From contig NZ_JACHGF010000003.1 of assembly GCF_014202275.1 (NCBI RefSeq), forward strand, positions 558,001 to 622,000: a stretch of 64,000 bases of DNA, read 5' to 3'. Position 1 is the first letter of the stretch; each line of letters begins with the position of its first letter. The notes below the pieces were generated by a model. It was given only the letters and a program-made list of their open reading frames with translations, was not told the origin of the DNA and made no database searches. Shown here one piece after another: positions 25,688 to 34,649 of this stretch. The position numbers and the translations under genes were made by a program. The stretch comes from Rhabdobacter roseus. GTDB lineage: Bacteria > Bacteroidota > Bacteroidia > Cytophagales > Spirosomataceae.

Positions 25688-27043
25688 CTACTGCATCCGG
25701 TCGATGACGTCGCGGATCACCTCCTGGAAGTACGCCCCGTTGTAGGGCCCGTACCAGCTCATGGTGACGGTCTCGTAGAGGTCGCGCTCAAAGTACCGGT
25801 CGTCGGTGATGTAGCCCGCGTAGCCGCCGTTGAAGCTCGTCACGATCAGGTCCAGTCCTTTCTGTTTGGCGTACCGGTCCAGCTCCGTCATGAGCTCACC
25901 CGAGAAGTCGCAAGGTACCCCCACCAGCAGCACGTTGCCCACACGCAAGGCCTTGATAAAGGTAGGATAATCTCCAAAAGCCCAGCGAAATACCCAGGAT
26001 CGCAGCGCCCAGGTGGGGCTCAGGCGCGGCGTAGGCTCACGCAGCGGCAGCGGGATCGTCAGGGCCCGCAGGAAGGTACTTGGCTGGGGTACTTTGACGG
26101 TTTCGGCCGAAAGAATGGCCTGCTCTACGTTTTCGGCCAGGTTCTGGATGCGCTCAAAGTTGTTGGCTCCCTCGGCCACGGGCCCCATGCTGCCCACGGC
26201 CCCGGCCAAGTACAGCGCGAAGTCCTGGGTACCTTGTTCGAGCGAGTCGACCAGCGCGCCGGGGAAGTCGCGCGAGAGCTGCAAGTCGCGGTGGCTCAGC
26301 ACGGTCGAGTGCGCGCCATAGGAGCAGAGCAACGCCTTGCGCCCGGTGGCGGTGGTGATCTGCAGCATCCGGATTTCGGGGTCGATGGTACCTTCTTCGC
26401 CCACCAGCCGGTTGCGAATATCGACGGAATCAACGGCTTCCTGGTAGGTGAGCGTGGCGGGAGCCAGCCGGTTGCGGGCTTCCTGAATGGCCTGAAACAT
26501 GGCCTCGGCGAGGGTCTCCACGGTGTTTTCGTTGTACTTACCCGCAAAGAGTCGCCCCGTGACGGTATCGCCCCAGCCGCCCACGCTGTTGTGGCTGTGG
26601 GTAGCGCCCAGGTACACCTGCTCGAAGGGAATCTCGATGGCGGCCAGCTTGGCCCTCAGCCGCTCGGTGACCGTAGGGGGCACGATGAGCAGATCGGCCG
26701 CCAGGAGGGCCACGCGGGTAGCGCCGTTGTCCAGCACCAGCGCCCGCACGTACACCGAGTCGTGCACGGCCTCGTAAGGTTTGCCCCAGCGGTTGCCGTA
26801 GCCCGCCATGGGCGTGGGCTCGGCGGGGGTGATGTTGCGCTTGGCCCAGCCTACCCGCAAAGTACCTGCATTGGGCACGCTATCGGCTCCAGGTACCTGA
26901 CCGATGATCTGCTTCCAGGCGCGGTAGTAGGGCATTTGCTGGTAGGGCGTGCGGTCTACGGTGGTGACGGTAGCGGCTACCAAAACGAGGAGAAGTACCA
27001 GCAGGCCAGCCAGTATTTTTAGCAAGATTCGGAGGAATTTCAT
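25688..27043 (-). CDS. Neutral/alkaline ceramidase-like hydrolase, N-terminal domain type
   Basis: The 451-residue product has an N-terminal membrane anchor (ILAGLLVLLLVLVAATVTTV) and a neutral/alkaline non-lysosomal ceramidase N-terminal domain. Supporting blocks are GWAKRNITPAEPTPMAGYG, ALLAADLLIVPP and GATHSHNSVGGWGD with the expected zinc-binding histidines, and YGAHSTVLSHRDLQLSRDFPG. It lacks the C-terminal immunoglobulin-like domain of full ceramidases, as many bacterial relatives do, so the substrate need not be ceramide. It probably acts on the outer face of the inner membrane. It is divergent from the creatininase gene and directly upstream of the Gfo/Idh/MocA gene. Confidence 0.85.
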   Translation of the reverse strand: MKFLRILLKILAGLLVLLLVLVAATVTTVDRTPYQQMPYYRAWKQIIGQVPGADSVPNAGTLRVGWAKRNITPAEPTPMAGYGNRWGKPYEAVHDSVYVRALVLDNGATRVALLAADLLIVPPTVTERLRAKLAAIEIPFEQVYLGATHSHNSVGGWGDTVTGRLFAGKYNENTVETLAEAMFQAIQEARNRLAPATLTYQEAVDSVDIRNRLVGEEGTIDPEIRMLQITTATGRKALLCSYGAHSTVLSHRDLQLSRDFPGALVDSLEQGTQDFALYLAGAVGSMGPVAEGANNFERIQNLAENVEQAILSAETVKVPQPSTFLRALTIPLPLREPTPRLSPTWALRSWVFRWAFGDYPTFIKALRVGNVLLVGVPCDFSGELMTELDRYAKQKGLDLIVTSFNGGYAGYITDDRYFERDLYETVTMSWYGPYNGAYFQEVIRDVIDRMQ

Positions 27044-27200
27044 GGAAGGATTTCGTTGACGCTACAAAAGTACACAGAACGTTTAGGCACAAAAGATACC
27101 ATTATATTTATCCAAAGTACTACTTTGTTCCCTGAAACAAAAAAGAGGCAGGGTACCCTACGCCCCTACCCCTCTGCCCCACGCAAAAAAACGATCTCTT

Positions 27201-27962
27201 ATGCGCCCGTATATTTTAGCCGAAACCAACTGGAAAGCCCTGCAAGATGCCACCTTCGAGCTGGCGATCCTGCCCTGGGGAGCTACCGAAGCCCACAACT
27301 ACCACCTGCCCTACGCCACGGACGTCATCGAGGCCGACCACATTGCGGCGGAGTCGGCCCGGATTGCCTGGGAAAAAGGCGCGAGGGTGATCGTGCTGCC
27401 CACGGTACCATTCGGCGTCAACACCGGCCAAACCGACATCCTGCTGGACCTGAACCTGTACCCAAGTACCCAGCTGCTGATCCTGGACAACCTCGTGGAG
27501 GTACTTCAGCGGCAGGGCATCCGGAAGCTGCTGGTACTCAACAGCCACGGCGGCAACGACTTTAAGCCCCTGCTGCGTGAGCTCGGCGTCAAGTACCCCC
27601 AGGTGCACCTCAGCCTGTGCTTTTGGTTCACGGTGCTGGACCGCACCCGGTACTTTGAAGAAAAAGGCGACCACGCCGACGAGCTCGAAACCAGCCTGAT
27701 GCTCCACCTGCGGCCCGACCTGGTGCTGCCGCTCGACGAAGCCGGTGACGGCTCAGCCAAGGTACCTAGCGTGGCGGCGTTTCGGGAAGGCTGGGCCTGG
27801 AGCGAGCGCCGGTGGTCGCAGGTATCGGCCGACACGGGCATCGGAAACCCCAAGAAAGCCACCGCCGAAAAGGGCGCCAGGTACTTTCAGGGCCTGACCG
27901 AAAAACTAGGTACGTTCTATTACGAACTTGCCAAAGCCGACCCGGAGCGGATGTACGAGTAA
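27201..27962 (+). CDS. Creatininase-family amidohydrolase
   Basis: This 253-residue cytoplasmic protein covers the whole creatininase fold. The metal-binding block AILPWGATEAHNYHLPYATD lies near residues 23-42, and VLNSHGGND and HADELETSLML supply further ligands. Family members cleave small cyclic or peptide-like amides (creatinine, formamidopyrimidine intermediates, or the mycofactocin precursor peptide with MftE). No mycofactocin or creatinine genes are nearby, so the substrate is open. The gene stands alone in a 157-base divergent gap after the ceramidase-like gene; the next plus-strand gene begins 67 bases later. Confidence 0.85.
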   Translation: MRPYILAETNWKALQDATFELAILPWGATEAHNYHLPYATDVIEADHIAAESARIAWEKGARVIVLPTVPFGVNTGQTDILLDLNLYPSTQLLILDNLVEVLQRQGIRKLLVLNSHGGNDFKPLLRELGVKYPQVHLSLCFWFTVLDRTRYFEEKGDHADELETSLMLHLRPDLVLPLDEAGDGSAKVPSVAAFREGWAWSERRWSQVSADTGIGNPKKATAEKGARYFQGLTEKLGTFYYELAKADPERMYE

Positions 27963-28029
27963 AGGGGGTAGCTGAGCGTCTACCTTGTGAACGTCTTTCT
28001 TTCCTTCACTAGCCAGTTACTTGCCTACC

Positions 28030-28875
28030 ATGAGATGGATTACCCGAGAGCGCCCCAAAATAGACCGGCTGGCCTGCCCGTGGCTCATAAGGCGCTTCAT
28101 TGACCCGGAAGCGGAGTTCTTTTTTGTCCCTTACGACCAGGTACTTCCCCAGGCTCAGGCGCTTGGTGCCACGCCGTTCGATCTGCCCGAAGTGGAGTTT
28201 ACGCACTACGACGATCGCTGTACCTTTGATTATTTTCTGGAAAAATACGCCCTGGACGATCCGGCCCTGCATCTACTGGCCCCCATCGTCCGGGGGGCCG
28301 ATACCGACGACCATACGCTGGCTAGTCAGGCGGCGGGTTTATGGGCCATTTCGGCCGGGCTGGCTTACAATACGCCCAACGACTACGAGCTGCTGGAAAA
28401 GGCCATGCCCATCTACGACGCCCTCTACAGCTGGGCCCGGTACCTACCCCACGAGCGCCACACCCAAAGCCCCACCGAGCGGCTTTTCCTGCGGGTATTT
28501 CATGACTACCTCCATAAGCCCCCGTCGGCCAAGACCAAGGTACCCAGCTGGGCTCAGGAGCTCAAAGCCATTATTCAGGATCAGATTGATACCAACCTGA
28601 GCCTGAGCCTCAAGGAGATTTCGGAAGGGCTCGATATTCACCCCGCCTACCTCTCGCGTGAATTTTCCAAGTACTTCAACAACCTTTCGTTTGGGGAATA
28701 CATCCGGAAACTCAGGATCGAAAAAGCCCTGGAGCTGCTGAATAGCCCTTCCCATTCCCTCGCGGAGATTGCCTACCTTACGGGCTTTTCGGACCAGAGC
28801 CATTTTACCCGGGTCTTTAAGCGGCATACGGGCCAGAGTCCGGCTGAATACCGAAAAAATGTACCCAAAAAGTAA
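28030..28875 (+). CDS. ChrB-domain protein fused to an AraC-type DNA-binding domain
   Basis: The ATG at 28030 gives 281 residues; an in-frame TTG nine bases upstream is less likely. Residues 1-135 match the chromate-resistance ChrB C-terminal domain (KIDRLACPWLIRRFIDPEAE, then THYDDRCTFDYFLEKYAL and IVRGADTDD). Residues about 175-281 are a full AraC pair of helix-turn-helix motifs (LDIHPAYLSREFSKYF, IAYLTGFSDQSHFTRVFKRH, GQSPAEYRKN). The domain order makes it look like a one-component regulator in which the ChrB part senses chromate or a related oxyanion and the AraC part controls the chrA transporter that follows 91 bases downstream. Classical ChrB regulators do not carry an AraC domain, so this is an unusual fusion. 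Confidence 0.87.
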   Translation: MRWITRERPKIDRLACPWLIRRFIDPEAEFFFVPYDQVLPQAQALGATPFDLPEVEFTHYDDRCTFDYFLEKYALDDPALHLLAPIVRGADTDDHTLASQAAGLWAISAGLAYNTPNDYELLEKAMPIYDALYSWARYLPHERHTQSPTERLFLRVFHDYLHKPPSAKTKVPSWAQELKAIIQDQIDTNLSLSLKEISEGLDIHPAYLSREFSKYFNNLSFGEYIRKLRIEKALELLNSPSHSLAEIAYLTGFSDQSHFTRVFKRHTGQSPAEYRKNVPKK

Positions 28876-28966
28876 AATCCGTTCTAGGAGGTAAATTTCA
28901 TGCTATACTTGTGGAGATCGGCCTGCTTACCATTGTGGATATTTTCTACCTACTACTCATCACCCT

Positions 28967-30157
28967 ATGGAAGCACCCGTTTTACCGCTACAACCCACTT
29001 ACCGGCTTGCCGAGCTGGTGCGCTACTTTCTCTGGCTGGGTACTTTAGGCTTTGGTGGCCCCATAGCGCTGGTAGGCTACATGCACCGCGACCTGGTGGA
29101 GCGCCGCCGCTGGCTTAGCGAAGAAGAGTATCGGCAGGGCCTTACGCTCGCCCAACTCGCCCCCGGCCCCCTGGCCGCTCAGCTGGGCATCTACCTGGGG
29201 TTTGTCCACTATGGCGTTTGGGGGGCTACACTAACCGGCCTGGCGTTTGTGCTGCCTTCCTTCATCATGGTCGTGCTGCTGGGTATGGCCTATACCCTTT
29301 ATGGGGGCTTGCCCTGGATGCAGTCCGTTTTTTACGGCGTGGGGGCGGCCGTTATTGGCATCATCTCCCTTAGTGCCTATAAGCTTACGACTAAGGCGAT
29401 TAGCCCACTCCGGCTCGAAGCCATGAAAGACCGGTGGCTTTTGTGGCTTTTCTTCCTGATCATGGCGGTCGTTACGGTCATTACCCAGCAGGAAGTAGTA
29501 TGGCTTTTTATACTGATGGGCCTGGTTTACATGGCCGTTCAGGCTCCTCCCGCCTGGCTACGGCGCTCGGGCAAAACGATGTCCGTAGTGTTCCTTTTCC
29601 AGGCGGGCTTCTGGCAGTATGAACCCGACACCCTTTGGCAACTGGGCCGTTTCTTTGTCAAGGCGGGGGCGTTTGTGTTCGGTAGCGGCCTGGCCATCAT
29701 TCCTTTTTTACAACATGGCGTGATCCATGAACACGGCTGGCTCAATGAAAAGCAATTTCTCGATGCCGTGGCGGTGGCCATGATCACCCCTGGTCCGGTG
29801 GTTATTACGGTAGCCTTTATTGGTTTTTTAGTAGCGGGCTTTCCGGGGGCCCTGGTAGCGGCCCTGGGCGTGTTTTTTCCGTGCTATGTATGTACGGTCC
29901 TACCCGCCCCTTATTTCCGAAAAATAGCCCACAATACCAGCATCAAAGCTTTTGTCGAAGGCATTACGGCTGCGGTAGTCGGGGCTTTGGTAGGCTCCGT
30001 ATTCGTACTTGCCAGTCGATCTCTTTCGGACGTCCCTTCGGTGCTGATGGCGCTGGCTAGCATTGGGGGACTTCTTTCCGTAAAAAAAGCCAGCGAGCCC
30101 CTGATCATTCTGGCCGCGGCTCTGCTGGGCTTCATTTTTTATTATTCAGGCCGATAA
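28967..30157 (+). CDS. chrA: ChrA chromate transporter, two-domain form
   Basis: The 396-residue membrane protein is the long, two-CHR-domain form of the chromate ion transporter family. The N-terminal half has FLWLGTLGFGGPIALVGYMH, ERRRWLSEEEYRQGLTLAQL and APGPLAAQLGIYLG. The C-terminal half repeats the pattern with FGSGLAIIPFLQHGVIHE, AVAMITPGPVVITVAFIGF and GVFFPCYVCTVLP. About ten hydrophobic segments are visible. It would export chromate from the cytoplasm. It is directly downstream of the ChrB-AraC fusion and 24 bases before the DUF2490 gene, so the three probably form one operon. Confidence 0.92.
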   Translation: MEAPVLPLQPTYRLAELVRYFLWLGTLGFGGPIALVGYMHRDLVERRRWLSEEEYRQGLTLAQLAPGPLAAQLGIYLGFVHYGVWGATLTGLAFVLPSFIMVVLLGMAYTLYGGLPWMQSVFYGVGAAVIGIISLSAYKLTTKAISPLRLEAMKDRWLLWLFFLIMAVVTVITQQEVVWLFILMGLVYMAVQAPPAWLRRSGKTMSVVFLFQAGFWQYEPDTLWQLGRFFVKAGAFVFGSGLAIIPFLQHGVIHEHGWLNEKQFLDAVAVAMITPGPVVITVAFIGFLVAGFPGALVAALGVFFPCYVCTVLPAPYFRKIAHNTSIKAFVEGITAAVVGALVGSVFVLASRSLSDVPSVLMALASIGGLLSVKKASEPLIILAAALLGFIFYYSGR

Positions 30158-30181
30158 CTGTACGTTCTAACTCTTTACAGC

Positions 30182-30913
30182 ATGAAAAAAAGCGTCTTCT
30201 TTTTACTGATTTTAGCGCTCCCGGCCTGGGGGCAGAAGCAGGTACATGACCAAACGCAAGCCTGGACGGGCTATTTTAACCAGACCCGCCTATCGGATCG
30301 TTGGGGCTTTTGGCTCGATCTTCACGCCCGCCGAACCGATTTCCTGGATCGGTGGAGTACGCAGATTGTCCGCCCGGGGGTAACCTACTACTTCAACGAC
30401 CACCTGCGCTTCACCGCGGGCTATGCGTACGTAGCCCACCATCCCGCGCCGGGCCTTACGACGGTGCGCCCCGAGCACCGGCCCTGGCAGCAGATTTTGT
30501 GGACGAGCCGCAGCAAGCGCCTGCAAACCCAGCAGTGGGTACGGCTGGAACAGCGATTCAACGGCCGGGTCGTGAACGATGAACTTCAGGATGGGTACCT
30601 GTTCAACTGGAAATTCCGGTATTTGCTCACCTTGATGGTTCCGCTCAACCGCGATTACATCGAACCCCGTACGCTGTTTTTTGCCTTCAATGACGAACTT
30701 CACATCAACGCCGGCAAAAATATTACCTACAACTACTTCGATCAGAACCGCCTTTTTGTGGGGCTGGGCTACCAGTTTTCCAAGTCGGTCAACGCACAGC
30801 TTGGCTACATGAATTTGTTTCAGCAGCACGCCGCCGGAAACCAGTTTACGAATAATCACGTAGTCCGGCTTTTCTTCTTTCACAATCTGGATCTGCGTAC
30901 TTCCAAACCCTAG
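30182..30913 (+). CDS. DUF2490 outer-membrane beta-barrel protein
   Basis: This 243-residue protein has a signal peptide (KKSVFFLLILALPAWGQ) and a DUF2490 barrel. It shows alternating aromatic strands such as RWGFWLDLHARRTDFL, FTAGYAYVAHHPAPGL and LFVGLGYQFSKSVNAQLGYM, and ends in HNLDLRTSKP. The family is made of small outer-membrane proteins with unknown roles. Its position 24 bases after chrA suggests co-expression with chromate transport, where it might aid passage across the outer membrane, but nothing in the sequence proves that. It is convergent with the acetyltransferase gene, 29 bases away. Confidence 0.8.
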   Translation: MKKSVFFLLILALPAWGQKQVHDQTQAWTGYFNQTRLSDRWGFWLDLHARRTDFLDRWSTQIVRPGVTYYFNDHLRFTAGYAYVAHHPAPGLTTVRPEHRPWQQILWTSRSKRLQTQQWVRLEQRFNGRVVNDELQDGYLFNWKFRYLLTLMVPLNRDYIEPRTLFFAFNDELHINAGKNITYNYFDQNRLFVGLGYQFSKSVNAQLGYMNLFQQHAAGNQFTNNHVVRLFFFHNLDLRTSKP

Positions 30914-30942
30914 CCAGGTACTTGGGTGATGCCTCCAGGTAC

Positions 30943-31449
30943 CTACTCCAGGGCTTTTTCCATCACGTAGTCGTCCATGACGAAGCCCTGTCCGATGTCG
31001 ATGGTCTCCTGGCCCACCTGCCTAAAGCCCACGCGCTCGTAGAACTGCACGGCCCGGTTGTGGCGGTTCACGTTCAGGGCCAGGTACTGGTCGCCGTGGG
31101 TGCGGGCGGCTTTTTCCACGTGCTCCAGCAAGGCCCGACCCACGCCTTTCCCCTGCTGGTTGGGCAGGAGGTAGATCTTGTGCAGCTTGGTGCGCGGCTG
31201 CGCCTGGTAATGTACTTCGTAGGAAGCATACCCTACCCACTGGCCGGTGTCGGTATCCCGCGCCAGCAGGAATACGTGCCCCTTTTCCTGCGCTTGCCGC
31301 TCCAGGGCAGACGGGCTGTACATCCAGTCGAGCATGTAGGCGATTTGCTCGCCCGACAGGATGTGCCCGAAGGTACTGGGCCAGGTGCGGTGCGCGATGT
31401 CCTGCACCAGGGGTAGTTGCGAAAGCTCTGCTTCGGTGATTTCAATCAT
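30943..31449 (-). CDS. GNAT-family N-acetyltransferase
   Basis: The ATG at 31449 gives 168 residues; an in-frame TTG 30 bases upstream is less likely. The protein shows the GNAT core. Its acetyl-CoA loop is QGKGVGRALLEHVEKAA after the strand KLHKIYLLPN, and it ends with ALNVNRHNRAVQFYERVGFRQVGQE. It would transfer an acetyl group from acetyl-CoA to an amine on an unknown substrate in the cytoplasm. It stands between the chromate operon and the RND efflux locus and is probably not part of either; a 71-base gap separates its start from the end of the pump gene. Confidence 0.85.
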   Translation of the reverse strand: MIEITEAELSQLPLVQDIAHRTWPSTFGHILSGEQIAYMLDWMYSPSALERQAQEKGHVFLLARDTDTGQWVGYASYEVHYQAQPRTKLHKIYLLPNQQGKGVGRALLEHVEKAARTHGDQYLALNVNRHNRAVQFYERVGFRQVGQETIDIGQGFVMDDYVMEKALE

Positions 31450-31520
31450 GCCGTAATGCTTCAGGTTATTTTTGGGCAAAGAAAAGCTTTCTCCCCCAAT
31501 AATAAAGTACCTCTTTGCCC

Positions 31521-34500
31521 CTACTCCACCTCCACAAGCTGCGATTCTTCCGAAGTGGCTACTAGCACCGGCTCTACCTTGGGCGGCAAGAGCTTGTACA
31601 GCACGGGCGTCACGATGCGGGAGAGCAGCGTGGAGCTGATGAGCCCGCCGATCAGGACCCAGGCCAGGGGCGAGTACAGCGGATTGCCCTCCATGGCCAG
31701 CGGCGTGAGCCCGCCAATGGCCGTCAGTGACGTGAGTACGATCGGCACGAAACGGATCTCACCCGCCTGCTGAATGGCCGCCAGCAAAGGTACCCCTTCG
31801 GCCCGGAGCTGGTTGGTAAAGTCTACGAGCAGGATGGAGTTCTTGACCTCGATCCCGATGAGCGCAATCAGCCCGATCACGGCTACGAACGACAACGGGT
31901 ACCCCACCAGGTACAGCGCGCTGAACGCGCCGATCATCCCCAGCGGAATCACCGACAGCACGATGAGCGAACTTTTGAAGGTACCAAATTCCAGAATAAG
32001 TACCCCCAGAAACCCGAAGGCGGTGATCAGGATGATGGTACCCAGTCCACCGAACGACTTGTCGCGGGCTTCCAGCTCACCGGCCGCCTGGTAGCCAAAC
32101 GCCGCCGGGAAGGTATATTGATCCAGCTTCTTAAGTACCTGGCCGTATACGTTATCCACCAGGTAGCCATTTTTTACGTAGGCCGTGATGGTCACGTAGC
32201 GGTCTTTGTCGTAGTGTCGGATCTGGTTGGTGGTACTTTCAAATTGCAGCTCGGCGATCTGCCGCAGAGGTACCGCGCCGCCGGTGAGAGTATTGACATA
32301 CACGCTGTTAAGTACCTGCTGGTCGGCCACTTTGCCCTTGGGTAGCGTGACGTTGATCAGGTAGTCGTCGCCTTCCTGATCTTTGAAGGTACCTACGTTG
32401 AGCCCCGCCACGGCCAGGCGGACGGTCCGGTTGACGTCGGCGATGGAAATCCCCAGCAACCCCGCTTTCTCCTTGTTGATCTTGACGCGCAGGTCGGTCT
32501 TGCGGTTGGCCAGGGGGTTATTGACGTAAATCGTACCGGGCGTGCTGCTCACGAGCCGCTCTACCTCGGCCGCTACGTGCCGGAGCGTGTCCAGGTCTTC
32601 CCCGAAAATACGAATGGCCACGGGCGCTTCGGTGTCAGGCCCCTGCTCGAAGTCCTTCACCTCCACGCGGGCGTTGGGTACCTGCGCCAGCTCCCCCCGC
32701 AGCTGATCGATGATCCGTTCCTTTTCGGCCGGGGGTACATCGTGCAGCTGCACAAAAAACTCGGCGTAGTTGGTGGCTTCCGAGCGCTGGATCACGTTGT
32801 AGTAAATCCGCGGATTGCCCTTGCCCACGTTGGTGGTGGTGTACTTGACCTCCGGTGTTTTTTTTAGGGCCGCCTCCACGGTGCGCGCCAGACGGTTGGT
32901 TTCTTCCAAAGAGGTACCTTCGGGCGTTTCCAGCGTGATGCGGAACATGGGTTTCTCCGATTTAGGAAAAAGCCCAAACCCGATGATCTTGGTAAGTCCC
33001 AGCGAACCCACAAAAAGCCCCAGCGCTACCAGCAGCGTGGGTAGCGGGTGGCGCAGCGACCAGTGCAATAGCTTACTGTACGAGCCACTGATGACTTTTT
33101 TGAGCGCCCGAAGAAAGATATTGCCCTCGGGGTTGTGGCTTTCTTTCAAGATTCGGCTGCTGAGGAAAGGTACAATGGTGAGCGACACCACCATCGAAGC
33201 CAGGATGGTCATGGTGACGGCCATGGGAAGGCTACGGATGAAATCGCCCGAGGCCTCGGGCAGGAAATTAAGCGGCAAAAAGGCCAGTACCAGCGTGATG
33301 GTGCAACCAATCACGGCCAGGGTGATTTGCTTCGTAGCCCGCACCGCCGCCTCGCGCCGCCCGTAGCCGTCGCGCATCCAGCGCTCGATGTTCTCTACCA
33401 CCACGATGGAGTCGTCGACCAGGATTCCCAGCGCTACAATGAGCCCCACAATACTGAGCTGGTTGATACTAAAACCCAGGTAGTCGATGGCCGCCAGCCC
33501 GATGGCCAGCGACAGCGGGATGGACACCATCACTACCAGCGCCGCCCGAAAGCCCAGCGGCAACAGCGTGAGCGACACCAGGAAGATGGCAATGGCAAAG
33601 TCTTTGGCAAAACGGCCCAGCCGCTTGCTCACGCTCTCGGCCTGGTCGAAATTCTTCACCAGCTCGATGTGCGGTGGTAGGGTTTGGGAAAATTGCTCCA
33701 CCACCGGCCTGAGCGCCGCCCCTACCTGCTCGATGTTCTGTCCTTCCTTTTGTGCGGCCGTTACGAGTACGCAGCGGTGGCCGTTTAGGCGCGTGATGTG
33801 GGTTTCTTCGGCGTAATCGAAGCCCACCTCGGCTACGTCTTTAAGGTAGATGATCTTTTGGCCGTTGGTAGCCACGATGGTGTTCCCGATCTCGGCCAGC
33901 GACTGGTAGTCGCCGGAGGTCTTGACGTTGAAGCGGCGGGTACCCGCCTGGAGGCTCCCCCCCGGAATGGTGGTATTTTCGGCCTGCAAAGCGCCCAGGA
34001 CGCGGTTGACGGCAATGCCTTCCTGCGCCATTTTTTCGAGCTGCAACGCTACCCGCACCGTACTGGCCGGGTAGCCCCAGTCGGCTACGCTTTTGAGGCT
34101 TTTCACCTTCGAGAGCTCCTCGCGCAGGCGCTCGGCCTGATCGCCCAGCTCCTTGGCCGAAGCCGTCTCCGAAAGCAGCGCCAACTGTACAATGTTGACG
34201 TCCGTGGGCGAAAAGCGGCGGATCTCGGTCCGGAAAATATCGGCGGGTAGTTGGCTTTGTAGTGCTCCTACTTCCCGCACGATTTCCTGGTACTTTTCGT
34301 CGGGATCTTCGCGGTATTCGTACTCGATCTGTACCACCGCCAAGCCGTCGTCGATGTTGGTTTTGATGGTTTTGACGTTGTCCAGCGCGCTGAATCGCTC
34401 TTCTACCTTATCTACCACCAGCTCTTCCATGTCCAGGGCGTCGGTACCGGGGTACACGTAGATCACCGCAAAGGTGGGCGCAAAGAACTCGGGATCTTCG

Positions 34501-34604
34501 CCGCGGGGCATGTTCAGCAGGGAGTTGAGCCCCAGCGCCACTACGCCCACAAACAGCACCAGCATAAACTGCCAGTTTTTGACGGAAAATTCGGAAAGGT
34601 TCAT
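31521..34604 (-). CDS. RND-family efflux pump, inner-membrane permease
   Basis: The 1027-residue protein is a full-length RND transporter of the AcrB/MexF type. It has a first membrane helix (WQFMLVLFVGVVALGLNSLL), a periplasmic porter domain, and the fourth-helix proton relay with paired aspartates in GLIVALGILVDDSIVVVENIERWM. A second periplasmic domain starts near residue 540, and the C-terminal helix set includes IGLIALIGIEVKNSILLVDF. It would form a trimer that exports hydrophobic compounds using the proton gradient. It is the last gene of a six-gene minus-strand locus and starts 45 bases after the adaptor gene. Confidence 0.93.
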   Translation of the reverse strand: MNLSEFSVKNWQFMLVLFVGVVALGLNSLLNMPRGEDPEFFAPTFAVIYVYPGTDALDMEELVVDKVEERFSALDNVKTIKTNIDDGLAVVQIEYEYREDPDEKYQEIVREVGALQSQLPADIFRTEIRRFSPTDVNIVQLALLSETASAKELGDQAERLREELSKVKSLKSVADWGYPASTVRVALQLEKMAQEGIAVNRVLGALQAENTTIPGGSLQAGTRRFNVKTSGDYQSLAEIGNTIVATNGQKIIYLKDVAEVGFDYAEETHITRLNGHRCVLVTAAQKEGQNIEQVGAALRPVVEQFSQTLPPHIELVKNFDQAESVSKRLGRFAKDFAIAIFLVSLTLLPLGFRAALVVMVSIPLSLAIGLAAIDYLGFSINQLSIVGLIVALGILVDDSIVVVENIERWMRDGYGRREAAVRATKQITLAVIGCTITLVLAFLPLNFLPEASGDFIRSLPMAVTMTILASMVVSLTIVPFLSSRILKESHNPEGNIFLRALKKVISGSYSKLLHWSLRHPLPTLLVALGLFVGSLGLTKIIGFGLFPKSEKPMFRITLETPEGTSLEETNRLARTVEAALKKTPEVKYTTTNVGKGNPRIYYNVIQRSEATNYAEFFVQLHDVPPAEKERIIDQLRGELAQVPNARVEVKDFEQGPDTEAPVAIRIFGEDLDTLRHVAAEVERLVSSTPGTIYVNNPLANRKTDLRVKINKEKAGLLGISIADVNRTVRLAVAGLNVGTFKDQEGDDYLINVTLPKGKVADQQVLNSVYVNTLTGGAVPLRQIAELQFESTTNQIRHYDKDRYVTITAYVKNGYLVDNVYGQVLKKLDQYTFPAAFGYQAAGELEARDKSFGGLGTIILITAFGFLGVLILEFGTFKSSLIVLSVIPLGMIGAFSALYLVGYPLSFVAVIGLIALIGIEVKNSILLVDFTNQLRAEGVPLLAAIQQAGEIRFVPIVLTSLTAIGGLTPLAMEGNPLYSPLAWVLIGGLISSTLLSRIVTPVLYKLLPPKVEPVLVATSEESQLVEVE

Positions 34605-34649
34605 CGTAATGGTTTCTTGGTATTTTTTAAAGGAAAGTACCCCCGCTGC

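Noticed and set aside
27148-27181. Imperfect hairpin just before the creatininase gene as a riboswitch or terminator
   Set aside because: The arms (GGCAG/CTGCC and GGTA/TACC) pair only with a bulge and a short stem, and no known riboswitch pattern is present.
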